Shown here piece by piece: positions 48,489 through 61,237 of a DNA stretch of 64,000 nt. The stretch is taken from positions 7,773,729-7,837,728 of the forward strand of contig CM069600.1 in the NCBI GenBank assembly GCA_035771175.1, read 5' to 3'. A model generated the notes under the pieces. That model was not told the DNA's origin, did not search any database, and saw only the letters and a list, made by a program, of their open reading frames with translations. Numbering within the stretch: the first letter of the stretch is position 1; each line of letters opens with the position of its first letter. This DNA comes from Paratinospora sagittata (Eukaryota > Streptophyta > Magnoliopsida > Ranunculales > Menispermaceae). The position numbers and the translations under genes are program-made.

Positions 48489-50420
48489 TGTCGCGACCCC
48501 TTCTCGGGTGACATCACGACCGACACAAAATACCATATACGCCATACACAGACGTACATGATACTCTGTCAGCCTTTTAATACACCAAATTTTTAAAAAA
48601 AATTTGACAGCATATCCCCATAAAATGGATAAAGTCACAAGTCAAAACGTCACCTGATTAACCAAAAAATAATTTTCATAAATTATCATTTTATTTTCAT
48701 ATCATATAACACATCCACATAATTTATAGTGATCCTCAAATCTCATATAACATCCATGAACATCCCATATCCCATCACATATCCGTATCAAGATTTTTTA
48801 ATCCAAATCACTCACATAATTATAACCTCATAATTACACATTCAACCAAATTACTCATCTAGATGATAAAATATAATTAAGATGTTAATAGTATAAATAT
48901 ATTTATCAAAATACACAGTTTCTAACTTCTCCAAGAAAATATACAACCAATAATATATAGGAGTCTGTAACTCCTCACGAGCCTTGATCTTTCCTTTAGA
49001 ATCTTTACCTGAAATATTGGAGAAGATAGAGTGAGCAACCACAAGCTCAGTGAATATTTTTTATTATGACATCATATATGCATTTATAAAAAAAAAACTA
49101 TTTATTTCAAACAATTAAAACAAACATATGCAGTGATCAAATAATATAATACATGCTCAACATATAATGATTCAATGCAATTTCTTTTAAAAAAAATACA
49201 ATATCATTTGAAAATCATATTCATCTCCCTCCTTCTAAGTAATTGAGTGAGTCTGCTCCTCATGTGCACCAATGAGGAGTGCACCTACCTCAAATTACTC
49301 ATTTATCAATTACATCATTTCTATGTCTTTTATCTCATGCTAGGAATGCACCGACCAGGATTACTAAAATCGTCAATCCCGTGAGTCTTTTCCCTGAGAT
49401 TTAGACCCATAGAAATGTTTCCTATGTCAATGACTTACATAGGTATGTCCATTGACATGCTTCTATGCATCCAAACCATTTCATGATTTTAAATCAAATA
49501 AATATATCATAAGATGCACATCATTTTAAATTAATTTCATATAATACAATGTCATATAAGAAGACCAAAGTAAAGAAATACTCACAGTACAAAACTTTTC
49601 AAACTTAAGTCTTATTACTATCGCTACAATCCAGATCCACTTTAATCAATCTGATTATTATTGTTTCAACCAATTACATTCATTCAATATATCAATTTCA
49701 TATATTCAATTACCAAAAATACTAGTACATTTTCAAAAATTATGAATCTTATATCAAAATTTCAAAAATTAATCATTTTATCTTTCTACACTCTTAAACC
49801 ACATTTTCACCGTATTCCAATTTCATTTTATCCACTAGAAATATTATTTCCTTATTCACAATATTGTTTATAGTACTTTTTACAATACTATTTATGTTAC
49901 TATTCATTAGAAACATGTATCATTTTACTAAAATATCAAACGGTCTCCAAAAATTATGAAATTAGTATTGATGGACTCAAAACAGTCCATTCTACCGTTC
50001 TATAGCTTTAAATTGGAGTTTCATCGGGTTTTAATTGTGTTCTAAAAGCCTTCAGTGTCAAATTCAACTACAAAAAGTCATATAAATTCCAATTTAACAA
50101 ATCAACTCAAACTAACCATAAATCTATGGTTTCTACAACCTAGGAAGTGGTTTTTAACCTTCCCAACTTGTTTCGACTAATTTTGGATCAAAACCCCATT
50201 TTTTTGAAACGTTAAAAATGGTTCTCATAGCAAAAATTAATCTGATAGAATCGCTACACCTAGGTTAAATATCAATTTTATGAAGAAATAAAGTGAAAAA
50301 CACTCACCTAGGTGTCGATTTGGCTTAGAAATGCTAAAACTCCTTTTTTTTTTCTCTCTCTTTCCCTTCGTCCGTGCAAGAAGAATGAAAAGTATTGATT
50401 TTTTTTTATGGTGAAAATTG
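48489..50420 (+). mobile_element. Diverged relative of the TG...CA LTR family
   Basis: Starts TGTCGCGACCCC. Like the copies at 1 and 54833 it carries, in order, a CATCACGACCG block, ACCTGAAATATTGGAG, GTGAGCAACCACAAGCTCAGTGAATA, GATAGAATCGCTACACCTAG and a pyrimidine tract. Similarity is patchy and the 3' end is not identified, so the right boundary is approximate. Confidence 0.5.
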
Positions 50421-50429
50421 AACCAAAAA

Positions 50430-51300
50430 AAAAATTTACGATTCCATTCGTTTACTGTTTATCATAGTCGAATTAGGAGTAAATCTCGAACTCGTTGTCG
50501 TGGATCACGCCCTAATCCTATCTGATCGGGGGTTCTGTTGTCATCCGTTCAAGAGTCGGAGATCAACACAGGTCGGTATACCGATCTGTAGTCTCTCATC
50601 TTATCGGCTTGATACTGAAGATGTGGTATGTAATAAGATCGGTAGATAGTGGTCGGTAATCATTGGAATGATATGCCGACCTGGATTTGCACACCTGTCA
50701 TCCATGTGACTATGACATTCACCTGGTCGGTAAGACCGACCATGGGCTCGAGCTGTGTGTCCGGTTGGGCAGATCTGTATCACCTGTCCAGAACAGGTCG
50801 GTACATAGACCTGATACGTGCTACGTCTTACTGGGCCAGACCAATATGGCTGACGTGTCTTATGCTCGGTATATGATCAAACAAATTATATGTTTGATAT
50901 ACAATAGGTCCATCACAAATTCTTTTCATTTCACACCTTAAGCAAACATAAAGATAAACATTTATCTTGTGCTACGAAAGATTACTCCACTTCTGGTAGA
51001 ACGAAATAGATTTATTTCAAATATATGGTTGTAATTATATTTCAAATTGTAATCATCATGGTTCACATAATAATTTTAATTATGACCTTTGTCATATTCA
51101 TTTTCTCATCAATGATTATGGTCTTTGTTATAGGTTATATTCATGATCATTAAAGTAGCATTCACTTCGGAGAATAATATAAAATTTAAGCGGATGAGCA
51201 TAGTGATTTTCATCACAAATTTTCTTGAGAAGATTTTAACAGTCTTTGTATTGCTACTTCAAGAACACCTACGAGATAATTTATCTTCTCAAATATGTCT
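50430..51300. other. Unassigned repeat-like region with GGTCGGT motifs
   Basis: 50560-50830 holds at least five GGTCGGTA/GATCGGTA words, some as inverted pairs (GGTCGGTATACCGATC, GGTCGGTAAGACCGACC). No gene seen. Could be part of an LTR or another element. Confidence 0.4.
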
Positions 51301-51337
51301 TCTTCAAATATATAATTTATTTCATGGAACTTTAACA

Positions 51338-51998
51338 TTGCAACTTCAGGTGCAAATAATTATGATGAACCTTTAAATAAAAGGTTATGAGTTTTTGTCA
51401 CGAGATGTCCATAAACTTCAAGTTATGTCTTCTTGTTCATAGTTTAAAATGTTTAATCTTCAAAAGTAATTACATAATTGAAATAACCAATTAATCATTA
51501 AAAGAAAATGTAAAAGAAATTGTTAGTATAATAAGACATCATAATAAAAGAAAAAGTCAGTGTCACTGTTAGTGTTATTGCCAATGTTAATATAATAATG
51601 CATTACAATAAAATAAAATGTTAGTGTCAAAGTTAACGTTAGTAATGCATCATAATAAAATAAAATGTTAGTGTTAATACATTATATTAGCTTCAGGCTA
51701 ATTTACAAATTCACAAATATATGGGTCCCGTGGGCAAAACTCATGTGATTTCACATGAAAATTTATAATAATGTTAGAGTATATAAATTATATATTACGT
51801 TACATGTTAGAGAAACAAATAAATAAATGAAATTATAACATAACTTCTGGTTATGAAAAATATAGCTCTTGGCTAGAAAATTATTTCTTAATATATAGCT
51901 TCAAGCTATAAATTCTTCTACATAACTTTAGGTTATGTAAACAAAATATCAATATAGTTTCATGCTATATGAATTTCTCTACATAGCTTCAGGTTATG
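51338..51998. repeat. Array of short hairpins with a shared TTCAG-like loop
   Basis: At least eight units each fold as a 4-7-bp stem with a loop of mostly 5 bases: 51686-51702 (ATTAGC/GCTAAT), 51839-51855 (CATAAC/GTTATG), 51863-51875 (TAGC/GCTA), 51894-51910 (TATAGC/GCTATA), 51920-51938 (ACATAAC/GTTATGT), 51952-51970 and 51982-51998; bulged relatives lie near 51338 and 51411. Loops read TTCAG, TTCTG, TCTTG, TTCAA, TTTAG, TTCAT. Stems differ between units but stay paired. No coding. Confidence 0.75.
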
Positions 51999-51999
51999 A

Positions 52000-52650
52000 A
52001 ATTAAAATCAAAATAAAAACTGCAGTGTAACTAGAAATACATTAAATAAATGAACATGATCAAAAATCATGAAATTTTACCTCAATATACCTTTTATGAT
52101 TAAACTTCTTGATCGAGCAGAGTCTTCGTGCTGATAATGTGTTGTAAAATGAATCAGAATAATCAAAGAATGCTTAAAGAAAAATACTAAATTTCATTCT
52201 CCATTTTCTATCATTTCTCCAACATTTTTTCTACTAATTTCTTTATCTTTTCTCCATTCCTCTTTTTCTTCTCATTTTCTCTACACCATTTTGTACAACT
52301 TCTCTTCATGATCTCTCTCATATTTATAAGGAGAGATTTACATCAAAAGATCCACCAACTCACATAATGTGTAACTATACTCTAGCATGATGAGTAATTA
52401 TGCTCTCACATAATTCATGTGGGATACATATTTATACAACTTGAATACATATACTATTTGGATACATATATCACTTGGATATCATACTGCTTGATACATA
52501 TATCACTTGGATATCATACTGCTTGATATATGTATATAATACATGTAATTACTATTTGGATATTTAACATATTTACAACATGTTTTAATATTTATACCAA
52601 TTATTGCTATGGAATATATATATATATATATATTAACCCCTTTGTGTGTG
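52000..52650 (-). mobile_element. Possible Copia-like LTR/primer-site region
   Basis: The minus strand reads TTTTACAACACATTATCAGCAC near 52130-52160, resembling the LTR end/primer-site junction seen in plant Copia elements as I recall them. It is preceded by a pyrimidine/TATA-containing stretch (52200-52340). A 32-bp direct repeat (TACATATATCACTTGGATAT...) lies near 52460-52525. No gag-pol seen and no ends fixed. Confidence 0.3.
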
Positions 52651-52837
52651 CGAGATTATTTTGGAGTCAGGAACGGTACGCGACATTGGGCAGTCCCTCC
52701 CTAGAATAGGCGCATAGGCGTGGGCACAAACTCAATTTCGAAACCGAGACCTTGTCTCTCAACCACAACCTATACCTTGTTTCACAACTAACGAGGCTAC
52801 CCAACTTTGGGTAGAATATAAATTTATTATGACCAAT

Positions 52838-53085
52838 ATTTGGTTGGTTCAGATGGCTTGACATCCGTTCCCCTTAAGCAAGGTCACAAGTTCAAAACCC
52901 CCCTTATGTATGAAGCTATTATTTATTGGGAGACATTTGCACCTTTATGGTCTAGGTAGATTAGTCTCGCCGCAAAGCGGAGGTGGACACCACTTGAGTG
53001 TCGGTTAGCTAAAATAATTCTACCACCAACTTAATTTCTCTCTAGGCCAGCAAATGACTTCCAAATTAAGCAAAAAAAAAAAAAA
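52838..53085 (+). mobile_element. tRNA-derived SINE, family E
   Basis: TTGGTTGGTTCAGATGGCTTG (box A region) and GGTCACAAGTTCAAAACCC (box B), then a body with GTCTCGCCGCAAAGCGGAGG and a poly-A tail of about 14 at 53071-53084. A second, reversed tRNA-like head may lie at 52680-52800, less certain. Confidence 0.65.
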
Positions 53086-53524
53086 ACCTCTAAAATATTT
53101 TATTCTTGTTGTCAATCTCTTTAATTTTTAAAATTCAAAGATACTACTTGTCCATTATAGAATTGATTTTCTGAAAAATACATGGAAGATATGACACCAT
53201 AGATTCCAAACTAAAAAATAAATATATAGCCTCTGCAGATTTCAAAATATATATATAGCTTTGGTTGTTAAACCTAATGCCCTTGAATGAAATTGCATTT
53301 CATATATTTGATGTAATGAATATTATTCAAATAATCTCAATTTGAATTCCTTGGGTAGGCAATCTCAACTTGAGTTCTTGTGCAAGCATCTAACCATCTT
53401 TAAAAAATATATATTACCACATACTTTCTAATTGACTTAAAATGAAATGACTATTTAGATAATCTTATATTAATTACTGCATGGTAATCTCTTAATCAAT
53501 GAATGAGCAAATATGGTAATGTGC

Positions 53525-53535
53525 TCTATATATAT
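53525..53535 (+). promoter_or_regulatory. Candidate TATA box for the cysteine-rich peptide gene
   Basis: CTATATATATTA about 210 bases before the ATG at 53742. AT-rich surroundings make this weak. Confidence 0.3.
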
Positions 53536-53741
53536 TAGTAAACTTAGAGATTTCAAATCTTAATATTTGTAAAATATCTCATCAACAAATCTCTTGGTAA
53601 AATCAGAAAAAGATCATCCTTACCAAAAATAGGAATATGATGGAAAGTTTTCAATGCAATGCTAATTAAGCTTCTATAAATTCAAATATTCAAAGGTAAA
53701 TACATACATTAAAAATAAAGAATTTGAATCAAATAAACAAG

Positions 53742-54012
53742 ATGGAGCAAGTACGCATGAAATTGTTCATTTTCGTCATTTTAGTACTGGCAATGTTTCC
53801 TTCACAATCTACCGCCTCGTTTGCAGACTGCTACGCTCATTGTTTTTATGCATGCGTTGCTAAGAAATTTAATGGCCCTGCATGTGTCCTGGAATGCGAT
53901 AAAGAGTGTCTCACCGTCTCTGCCAAAAATATATATGATTCGTGCATGTTACGATGTTCATCTTCTTTCACTACTTCCATCCATGGCCAAAGAAACACTA
54001 GTAAGAGAAAAA

Positions 54013-54048
<36 letters not shown>

Positions 54049-54265
54049 CTTAATCATTTAGTTCACTTTTAATATTACAAAGACTGGTGGACATAACTAA
54101 TATTTAATTTATTTTTTAAAAAAAGAATATGACATTGGCATTTAACTATTTATTGTTTTTACTAATATCTTTTTTTTTTTATTTTTTATTTTTTTTTTTA
54201 TGATAGGCGGAAAGGATGTTGAAAACTTCTTAAGCTCTTGCTCAAGTAAGTGCAAAATGCACTAA
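53742..54265 (+). CDS. Secreted ten-cysteine peptide precursor (thionin/hairpinin-like)
   Basis: Two exons, 53742-54000 and 54207-54265 (donor GTAAGA; acceptor TGATAG), give 318 nt, 105 aa. The first 26 or so residues form a clear signal peptide (basic start, LFIFVILVLAMFP core, cleavage probably near STASFA); ATG 53757 is an alternative start. The mature part has ten cysteines spaced C-x3-C-x3-C-x9-C-x3-C-x3-C-x11-C-x3-C, then a linker and C-x3-C in exon 2. Repeated C-x3-C pairs suggest helical hairpins held by disulfides, as in alpha-hairpinins and some plant thionin-like families. I do not recognise the exact family; defence or cell-signalling roles are possible but unproven. AATAAA at 54298-54303 is a likely poly-A signal. 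An (AT)n run fills the intron start. Confidence 0.75.
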
Positions 54266-54832
54266 TGGACCAGGGTAGCATTGCCTGAAGATTAATTAAT
54301 AAATAGTCTCTATTAGGGTTGTAACCGATGGACTCATATGAATTGAATAAAATATATTTTTTTTTGTTTTTGTCTCTTTCATAAGTGAATAAATAAATAA
54401 ATAAATCCATTAATAAGTGTGGAAGAAATATACCAGATATTTCTTTGCAATTGAACAAGCTTGAAGGATGCTCTAAATGTGTTATGTTCTTAGTTATTGG
54501 CTAAACATTATTTTATTTAATATTTATCATTCATAGCATATTTATTCTAATGCATAGTTTAAGGAGTCAAATCACCGTCAATTTTTCTTTTCTTTTTTTC
54601 ATATTCATGCACTAAATAAAAATCACATAATTAAGATTCTAGTAGGAGCGGAGCTATTCAGGGCTTACCTGGGCTGTAGCCCCAGGTAAGTTTTTTGTTC
54701 ATATACTATTATTATCACATTAACTTTAACATTTAACTGTATCAGTTGGTAAAGCCTAGGTATTGAATCCTTAGGATGTTGGTTGGGAACTTACCCGTCT
54801 TTTTATTTTTTTCTTTTCCTTCTCTATTTTTG

Positions 54833-57008
54833 TCACGACGCCCCTTACGTAGGCTGACGTCATGACCGGCACAACGTACTATACACTGTACAAACCCATA
54901 GACAGTATATAATACACTGTCAGCCTTCACGTACTCTCATAAACCTTCCCAAAATGTACAGAATATTTTTTTTTTCCTATACCACAAATCAAATCAAATC
55001 AAATATATATATATATAGATGATCATTCCACTCACATTCATTCCAGTCATTCCACAAATTAAATTTTCACCTGATAAATATCTATGATCATCTCATTTCA
55101 TCATCCCAAGCATTATATAATATTACCACACAACCCATCTAGGTGATATTACATATATATCGTGTGTGATAATTATACATATCAAAATAACATCAATATA
55201 ATCTATTTCCTCTAAGCATACATACACATACCAGACGAAGGCTCACGTGATTATCACTCACGGAGTTTCCTTTTCCCTTCGACTCAATACCTGAAATATT
55301 GGAGGAAATAGGGTGAGCAAACAACAACTCAGTGAATATAGTTCTTGAGATGACAATTATATACATTTAGAGAAATATGACATTTAAAATCATTTCAAAC
55401 ACTTATGCAACACATGCATCATTCAACGAATATATTATACATGTCAACAACATAAATTTCATGAGTTTTCCATAATACAATGCGCAATCTCCCTCCTCCG
55501 CAAGGCAAGAGAGCGGGTCTAACCCTTGTATGGCCGTACAAGGTAGACACAACCTCTCATTACCCAATTCACAGTCATTTCAAGGATCGCAACCCTTGTT
55601 AGGACAGACCTACTGACAATGAGGACTCGCAAAACCTCATCTGGGTCTAATTCCTAACGAAATGACAATGAGGAATCGCAAAGCCTCATCATTACAAACT
55701 CCAATTGCTAAAATCAGATGGCATGATCCATAAAACTCAATGCATTATATATAAATATAACATGCATACAATCAAACATTTTATATGTGTACAATGTCAT
55801 ACAAGAACCAAATCAAGAAAACTATACTCACAGTACAACACGTTCAACTTAAACCCAATCATCGTCGCTTTCGAGTCCAGCTCCAAGTTAAATTCAACTA
55901 ATTTAACCTGTCACAATCACTCCATAATTCAATTTCATGTAGTCATATCTATTTCCATCTTTAATTTCTCAACTCACTTCAAATCACGAATAATAAATCC
56001 ATTTAGGACTCATAAGCAATTGAAGAAACTACTATCTCGTTTCTGTGGTCAATCTAGATATTTCCATAAGAAAGAACAGTGAAAATAGATTTTCGAATCA
56101 TATTTTCACGACACCATATACTTAGTTACTAAAACTATCAAAGCATATCTACATATCATGTTCTAACGTCCGGAATGCAGTTCTTCACAATTCTATAAAC
56201 TCAAACCGGGGTTTTATTGGGTTCACATCACTGGTCACATCACTGTGCACAGTACTATTTACATCACTGATCAATGTTCACTATTCACATTCACCGTACG
56301 CTATTCACTATTCACTATTTATCCGAAAGATGTAAATTGTATTAAAATTGTCAAACGGTCTCTAAAACACATGAAATCGAATCTAACCACAGATTTGGAG
56401 TCCCGACAGTCTAGGGAGTGTTTTTCTACCTTCCTAGCGGGTTTTCATTCACGTTGAGGGTCAAAACTCCAATTTATTAAAACGTCGTAAAACGGCTCCC
56501 ACAGTCAAAATTAGTCCGCTAGAAAGGTTACATCTAGCTTAGATAGTAATTTCACGAAGATATAGCGTGAAAATCACTTACCGCGAAGCCGAATTTGACG
56601 AAAATCACGCGTTCTTCTTTTTCTTCTTCTTATTCTCTTCTCTGCTTCTTCTCTTCTTTCCCTCTCCGGAAACGTCGGTTAATTTAGATAGTATTTTTTT
56701 TTATTATTTATTTTTTTATTCATATACTATTTGATGAACAATAAACTTACTATTTAATACTATTCGTAATAGTATTTGATGAACAGTATCTTACTATGCA
56801 ATTTCTGTTCATTATTTGCTTTTATTTTATCTTTTTATTCGTTTTTCTTCGTACCTTCAATCACACACACGTATATTTGGCTTCTACGTATAACATACGT
56901 GTATTCTAAAACGTATATTTAGCTCTTACGTATAAAATACGTGTATTATATATTTCAATATACGTGTACTTCAACGTATGTAGTTAATTAAATTTACGGG
57001 GTGTTACA
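54833..57008 (+). mobile_element. Full-length LTR (probable solo LTR), 2.18 kb
   Basis: Begins TGTCACGACGCCCC, ends GGGGTGTTACA and is flanked by the 5-bp direct repeat ATTTT (54828-54832, 57009-57013). It matches the repeat at 1-2130 for most of its length, but has its own sequence near 56690-56860. No gag-pol nearby, so it is best read as a solo LTR left by recombination between paired LTRs. Confidence 0.82.
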
Positions 57009-57013
57009 ATTTT

Positions 57014-59900
57014 TATCCTTTTACCCTTAATAAACAAAATTCAATAATAATCAATAAATTAATAAACAATTGGATACAAATCGACATTAAATAATTTTAA
57101 AAACAAAAACTACATACTAAAAAAGATGAGAATTTTTTATCTCTTCTTCCCCTTCATTTGTCTCTGTTTTTATCCTTCTACCTAATAATAATAATCAATA
57201 AATTAATAAACAATTGGATACAAATCAACATTATAAAATTTCAAAAACAAAAAACTACATACTAAAAAAGATGAGACAAAAATTACTCATGTCACTATTG
57301 CTATTATTATTATTTTTAAACAATACTTCTAATGAAAGAAAATAAAAAAGTGAGATACACTAATTATTTAAAAAAAATAAACATTTTATTTTAATACTAT
57401 ATGTATCCACATTTATTTGTAGTTGAAGTTTCTCTTTGGTACTTACCTCTTTAAACATTGTGAATGAAATTAGTAGTGTTACTAAATTATGGGTTGCTAC
57501 ATGAATATACTTCTTGACTCTCCATATGAGTAATAATATTTAAATTATAAGTTTATACATTTTATAATTATCTTTTGCATGTTATTTTAAGTCTTATTCT
57601 ATATTTATTAACATTATAAAATATTAATGAGTCACTTTTTTTAATTAGCCTACGTAGATGTTTTCATTGCGAATACTTGAACTACCTTAAACTATTTTGG
57701 ATACAGAAATGTAGCTATTTATGCATTTTTTCATAATATTCATAATTTGATGCCCAAATTGCCAAAGTTGCAAACGTCCAAATCCTCCAAATTGTAGCTT
57801 TAAATCATCGGTCAAATCGTTCAAAACCTCTTACAACTTTTATTATATCGTCAAGATTTTTCTAAAAAAAATTTTAGCCCATCCAAAAAAAAAAATCTTG
57901 ACTACGCCCCTGATAATTATATTAGGACAAGCAAGGCTAGAATATACATGGAATGTGGTGATGATCGTATATGTATGTATATGGAGCCCCTACGAATTAT
58001 TGAGAGTTGCTATTGATTAAAATAACATATATTATTCGTTAATTATATACATGGTACACCTAACATTATTTTTTGATAACATTTAATCATGTTGTTTATG
58101 AGTAGTATAATTAATATTTTTTTCGTGTTTAAAAATGAATAGAGGGTCAAAATTAGTAAAATTTTAGTATTAAAAAAGATATAATAGATAAATAGTAGGT
58201 AAAACACTTAAAGGAGAACGAAGGAAACACGTTTGTTAAAGGAAAATGATTCTACTATGGTTGGCATGCAAGCACGATCACTACCTTGTAATAACGTATG
58301 TTACAATCTATGACTTTATTAATTAATTGAAATAAAGAAAAATCACATTATAGGGTGCCTCTTGGCTCTTGAGCTACTGCCTAGAGGCGCTTCTTTTTTA
58401 AAAAAATCCATATATATATATATATTAAGAAGCTGATTACATCTTAAATTTTAAGGGTATCATCGGTTCGATTTAGATTGATTTAGTGCTTAAATCGAAA
58501 CCAAATCGAATCAAACCAAACAAAGTCGATTTGGTTCAATTTAGGTTAATCAGTTTAGACATTTAACCTATAGTAACTATTATTTAAAATAAAAAATAAT
58601 AAAAATATATAATTTTATTAATAAGAACTATTCTTGTAATTATTTAACAAGTAAGTATTACAATATATTTAACATGTATTATATCTTTTTGTAAAATTAA
58701 TAGTTTGAGTTACATATATTTTTTTCTTTCATTGAAATTTTGTACATGTTTATTCTTTCTTTGCCTATTTTGATATTTTATAACAAGTTTTTCTTTTTAT
58801 TATCTATAAATTCATCAAAGTTTGAAACTTATTGCTAAACTTTGATTTAACGCTTTACCTTTGGAAGATAAGAACAATGGAAACACCTTTGTTTGACAAA
58901 AATAAAAAAATATATAAAAAAAAAGAGAAAAAAAATAAATAGTACATTCCACTATGGTTGGCATGAATATTTTGTAGACATATTTGACAATCTACAAATT
59001 AATTAATAAAGATAGTTAAGAGTTGACCCATCATGAAATATTTTTGACACTAAAATTATTCATAATATATTTCTATAGTAACCACACAAATAACCCATCA
59101 TATAATTACCATAACTACATAAGAAATCGCTATTATTCTCTCTAACCCCCAATATTTTAAAATTTATTTATTTTTGTTTCATTTATTTTGTGTATTTTTA
59201 TTTTTATTTTTATTTTTTTGAGGACCAATATAAGTTTAGAGATAACTGAAACCCAGTTGAACTGTGAAAGCATGTTAGATTCAGATCTAGACCATGTAGC
59301 CTGTATACAGTACCCAACTCCCATACAGGAATAATACACTCCCGCTTATTTATTTATATATAAGGGGAGAAATACTATATGTTTTTATATATGCATACTC
59401 TTAATATTTTTTTATTCAAGCCTACGGGCCATTGACACGATGGTTGAGATCGTGAAGGGTTAATCGAGGGGTCAGGAGTTTCTAGTTGAGATAGATGAGT
59501 AGATTCATACATATGTTTGTTGGATACTCTAAATTAAGTTAGAAGCTTTTCTGATACAAGTCCCCTTGGAAAGAAAGTATCGCATTCGAAACCTTACATC
59601 AGATTCTCAAACTTGATTTGTGCAGAGTTCATACTACAATTGACCACTGTATAAAATACCGTTAGGGTCTGAGATTAATAAGTTTTGAAAGGGTTTGATA
59701 CCATGAGGCGGGACAAAGGGGGGTTTCAGGAACCCTTGTTTAAGCTAAGTTTTTTTTTTTAATTACTAACTAACAATTGAAAACTCCAGATGGAGACCTT
59801 GATTATGTCTTATATACTTCAAAACTGTAATATTTTATAAGGCCGTTTTTAACTAAAGCCCCACAGAAATATATAGTTATATACACATGACCCTTCACAT
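57014..59900. other. AT-rich intergenic DNA
   Basis: No gene supported. A duplicated ~100-bp block starting AATAATCAATAAATTAATAAACAATTGG occurs near 57045 and 57190. A GGTTCGATTT-rich repeat lies near 58455-58560. A weak tRNA-like SINE head may lie near 59430-59480. Confidence 0.5.
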
Positions 59901-60101
59901 TTTAATATATACATGTTATGGTAGGCCAGGAAGTAGATTAGTGGGGGCCCTAACATTCCTCCACGTGGCAATCCAAATGTGGGCCAGGTACTGTGACGAC
60001 GACCACAGCAGAGTCGCTTTCTTTTTTCAAGTAGCAAGAAAGAAGTGAAGAGCACTGCTCTAAGTTAGTAACAAAAGAAAGAAAAGCCGAACCATTTCAG
60101 T

Positions 60102-60128
60102 AAGAGAGAGAGCGAGAGAGAGAGAGAG
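60102..60128 (+). repeat. (GA)n tract in probable 5' leader of UBP15-like gene
   Basis: About 13 GA units, one interrupted by GC. Such tracts are common in plant 5' leaders and core promoters. Confidence 0.7.
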
Positions 60129-60909
60129 TCCAAAAAAAAGAGAATCCCTGTACCTTGTAATTGTAATAGGTAAGAGAAGAGAGGGATCAAACAAAAAAAA
60201 AACACCAATGTCAACAGTTGTTCACTCAGAAAATGCCTTGATTTCATCTGGGTATACGTTGAAATCTCGAAATCTGTTGTGAAAAGGTCGAGATTTTGGG
60301 TTCTGAAATGTGGGCTTGGGAGAAATTGAAGGAATCTATCTCAAAAATGGTAAGTTTTTTTTTTTTTTTTTTTGAGGTTTTGAGGTACTTTAATCATGGA
60401 AATTTCCTTGTTTTTTGAGATGGGTTTGGTTCAAAATGTGAGATTTCAGTCATTCTTGCTGTTTTTTCTTGGAATTTTCGCTGTTATAGTGGTTCTGATT
60501 CAAGTGTAGGGAAAATGTGATGGTTGTAATCAGTTTTTTTATGAGTTGGGCACTTGATTAGTGTTTAGTTTATCTGGAGATTTTCGTGGGTTCTTCAATG
60601 TTTAGTGTAAGAGAAGATTGGTGGGTGGGTCTATGTTGCTTAATCTTTTACCTTCCATTTTCCTCTATTTTCTGTTGGGTTGTTTTAAAATTAAACTATA
60701 TTTTTTTTTGGACATTGGTGGTTGAAAATTACAGCTTGTTTAGTACACTTCACATTTGGGCATTTGAATAAAAGCATAAAAAAATGTTTCATTCATTTTC
60801 TTTTTTCATGATTATTTCCTGTAGGAAGATAGCATTTATCATTCTTTGTTTTTATTTCCTTATTCTTTGTTTTTATTTGCTTTTGTGCTTGTGTTTTTGT
60901 GTAAAATAG

Positions 60910-60958
60910 TGAAGGGAACAAGGCGGATGAAGCTTTCTGTTTCCGGACCGACTTTGAG
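60910..60958 (+). other. Probable 5'-leader exon with uORF start
   Basis: Bounded by TAG (acceptor) and GTATGT (donor). It contains ATG at 60927-60929, whose frame continues across the predicted junction into the leader exon starting at 61412 and ends at TGA 61473-61475, overlapping the main ATG. The first leader exon probably ends near 60351 at AATG/GTAAGT. Confidence 0.45.
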
Positions 60959-61079
60959 GTATGTTTGTTAAATTTTATGGTATATACATTGGTTTAACTC
61001 ATGGGTAATCTTTGTTTTCATTTTTATCAATTTTTCCTTTTTTTCTTTTGTCAGAGATGTTTGGGAGTTTTTTTTATTT

Positions 61080-61237
61080 GATAACCGAGGGTATCTGGGT
61101 ATCCAGTCTTGACTAATTCCTTGGACCCCCTGATTGCTTGAGCGAGAGACGCCCCCAGTAGCCAACCCTAGTGGAGAGTCGAACTCGTGGCCTCGTTTCC
61201 TAAGACGAGTGCCCCGAACCACTCAACCAACCGAACG
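61080..61237 (-). mobile_element. Au-like SINE in 5'-leader intron
   Basis: Minus strand: TTCGGTTGGTTGAGTGGTTC (box A region) and CCACGAGTTCGACTCTCCAC (box B), then GGTTGGCTACTGGGGGCGTC, GGGGGTCCAAGGAATTAGTC, GATACCCAGATACCC and a short A-rich tail. This is the layout of the angiosperm Au SINE family as I know it. It lies within the intron before the coding exon, antisense to the gene. Confidence 0.8.

Noticed and set aside
55705..56082. 125-residue frame
   Set aside because: Lies within the LTR, not conserved in the copy at 1-2130, and without any recognisable domain.
61080..61237. Apparent Ser-type tRNA gene
   Set aside because: The tRNA-like head lacks a proper acceptor stem and continues into a SINE body with an A-rich tail.
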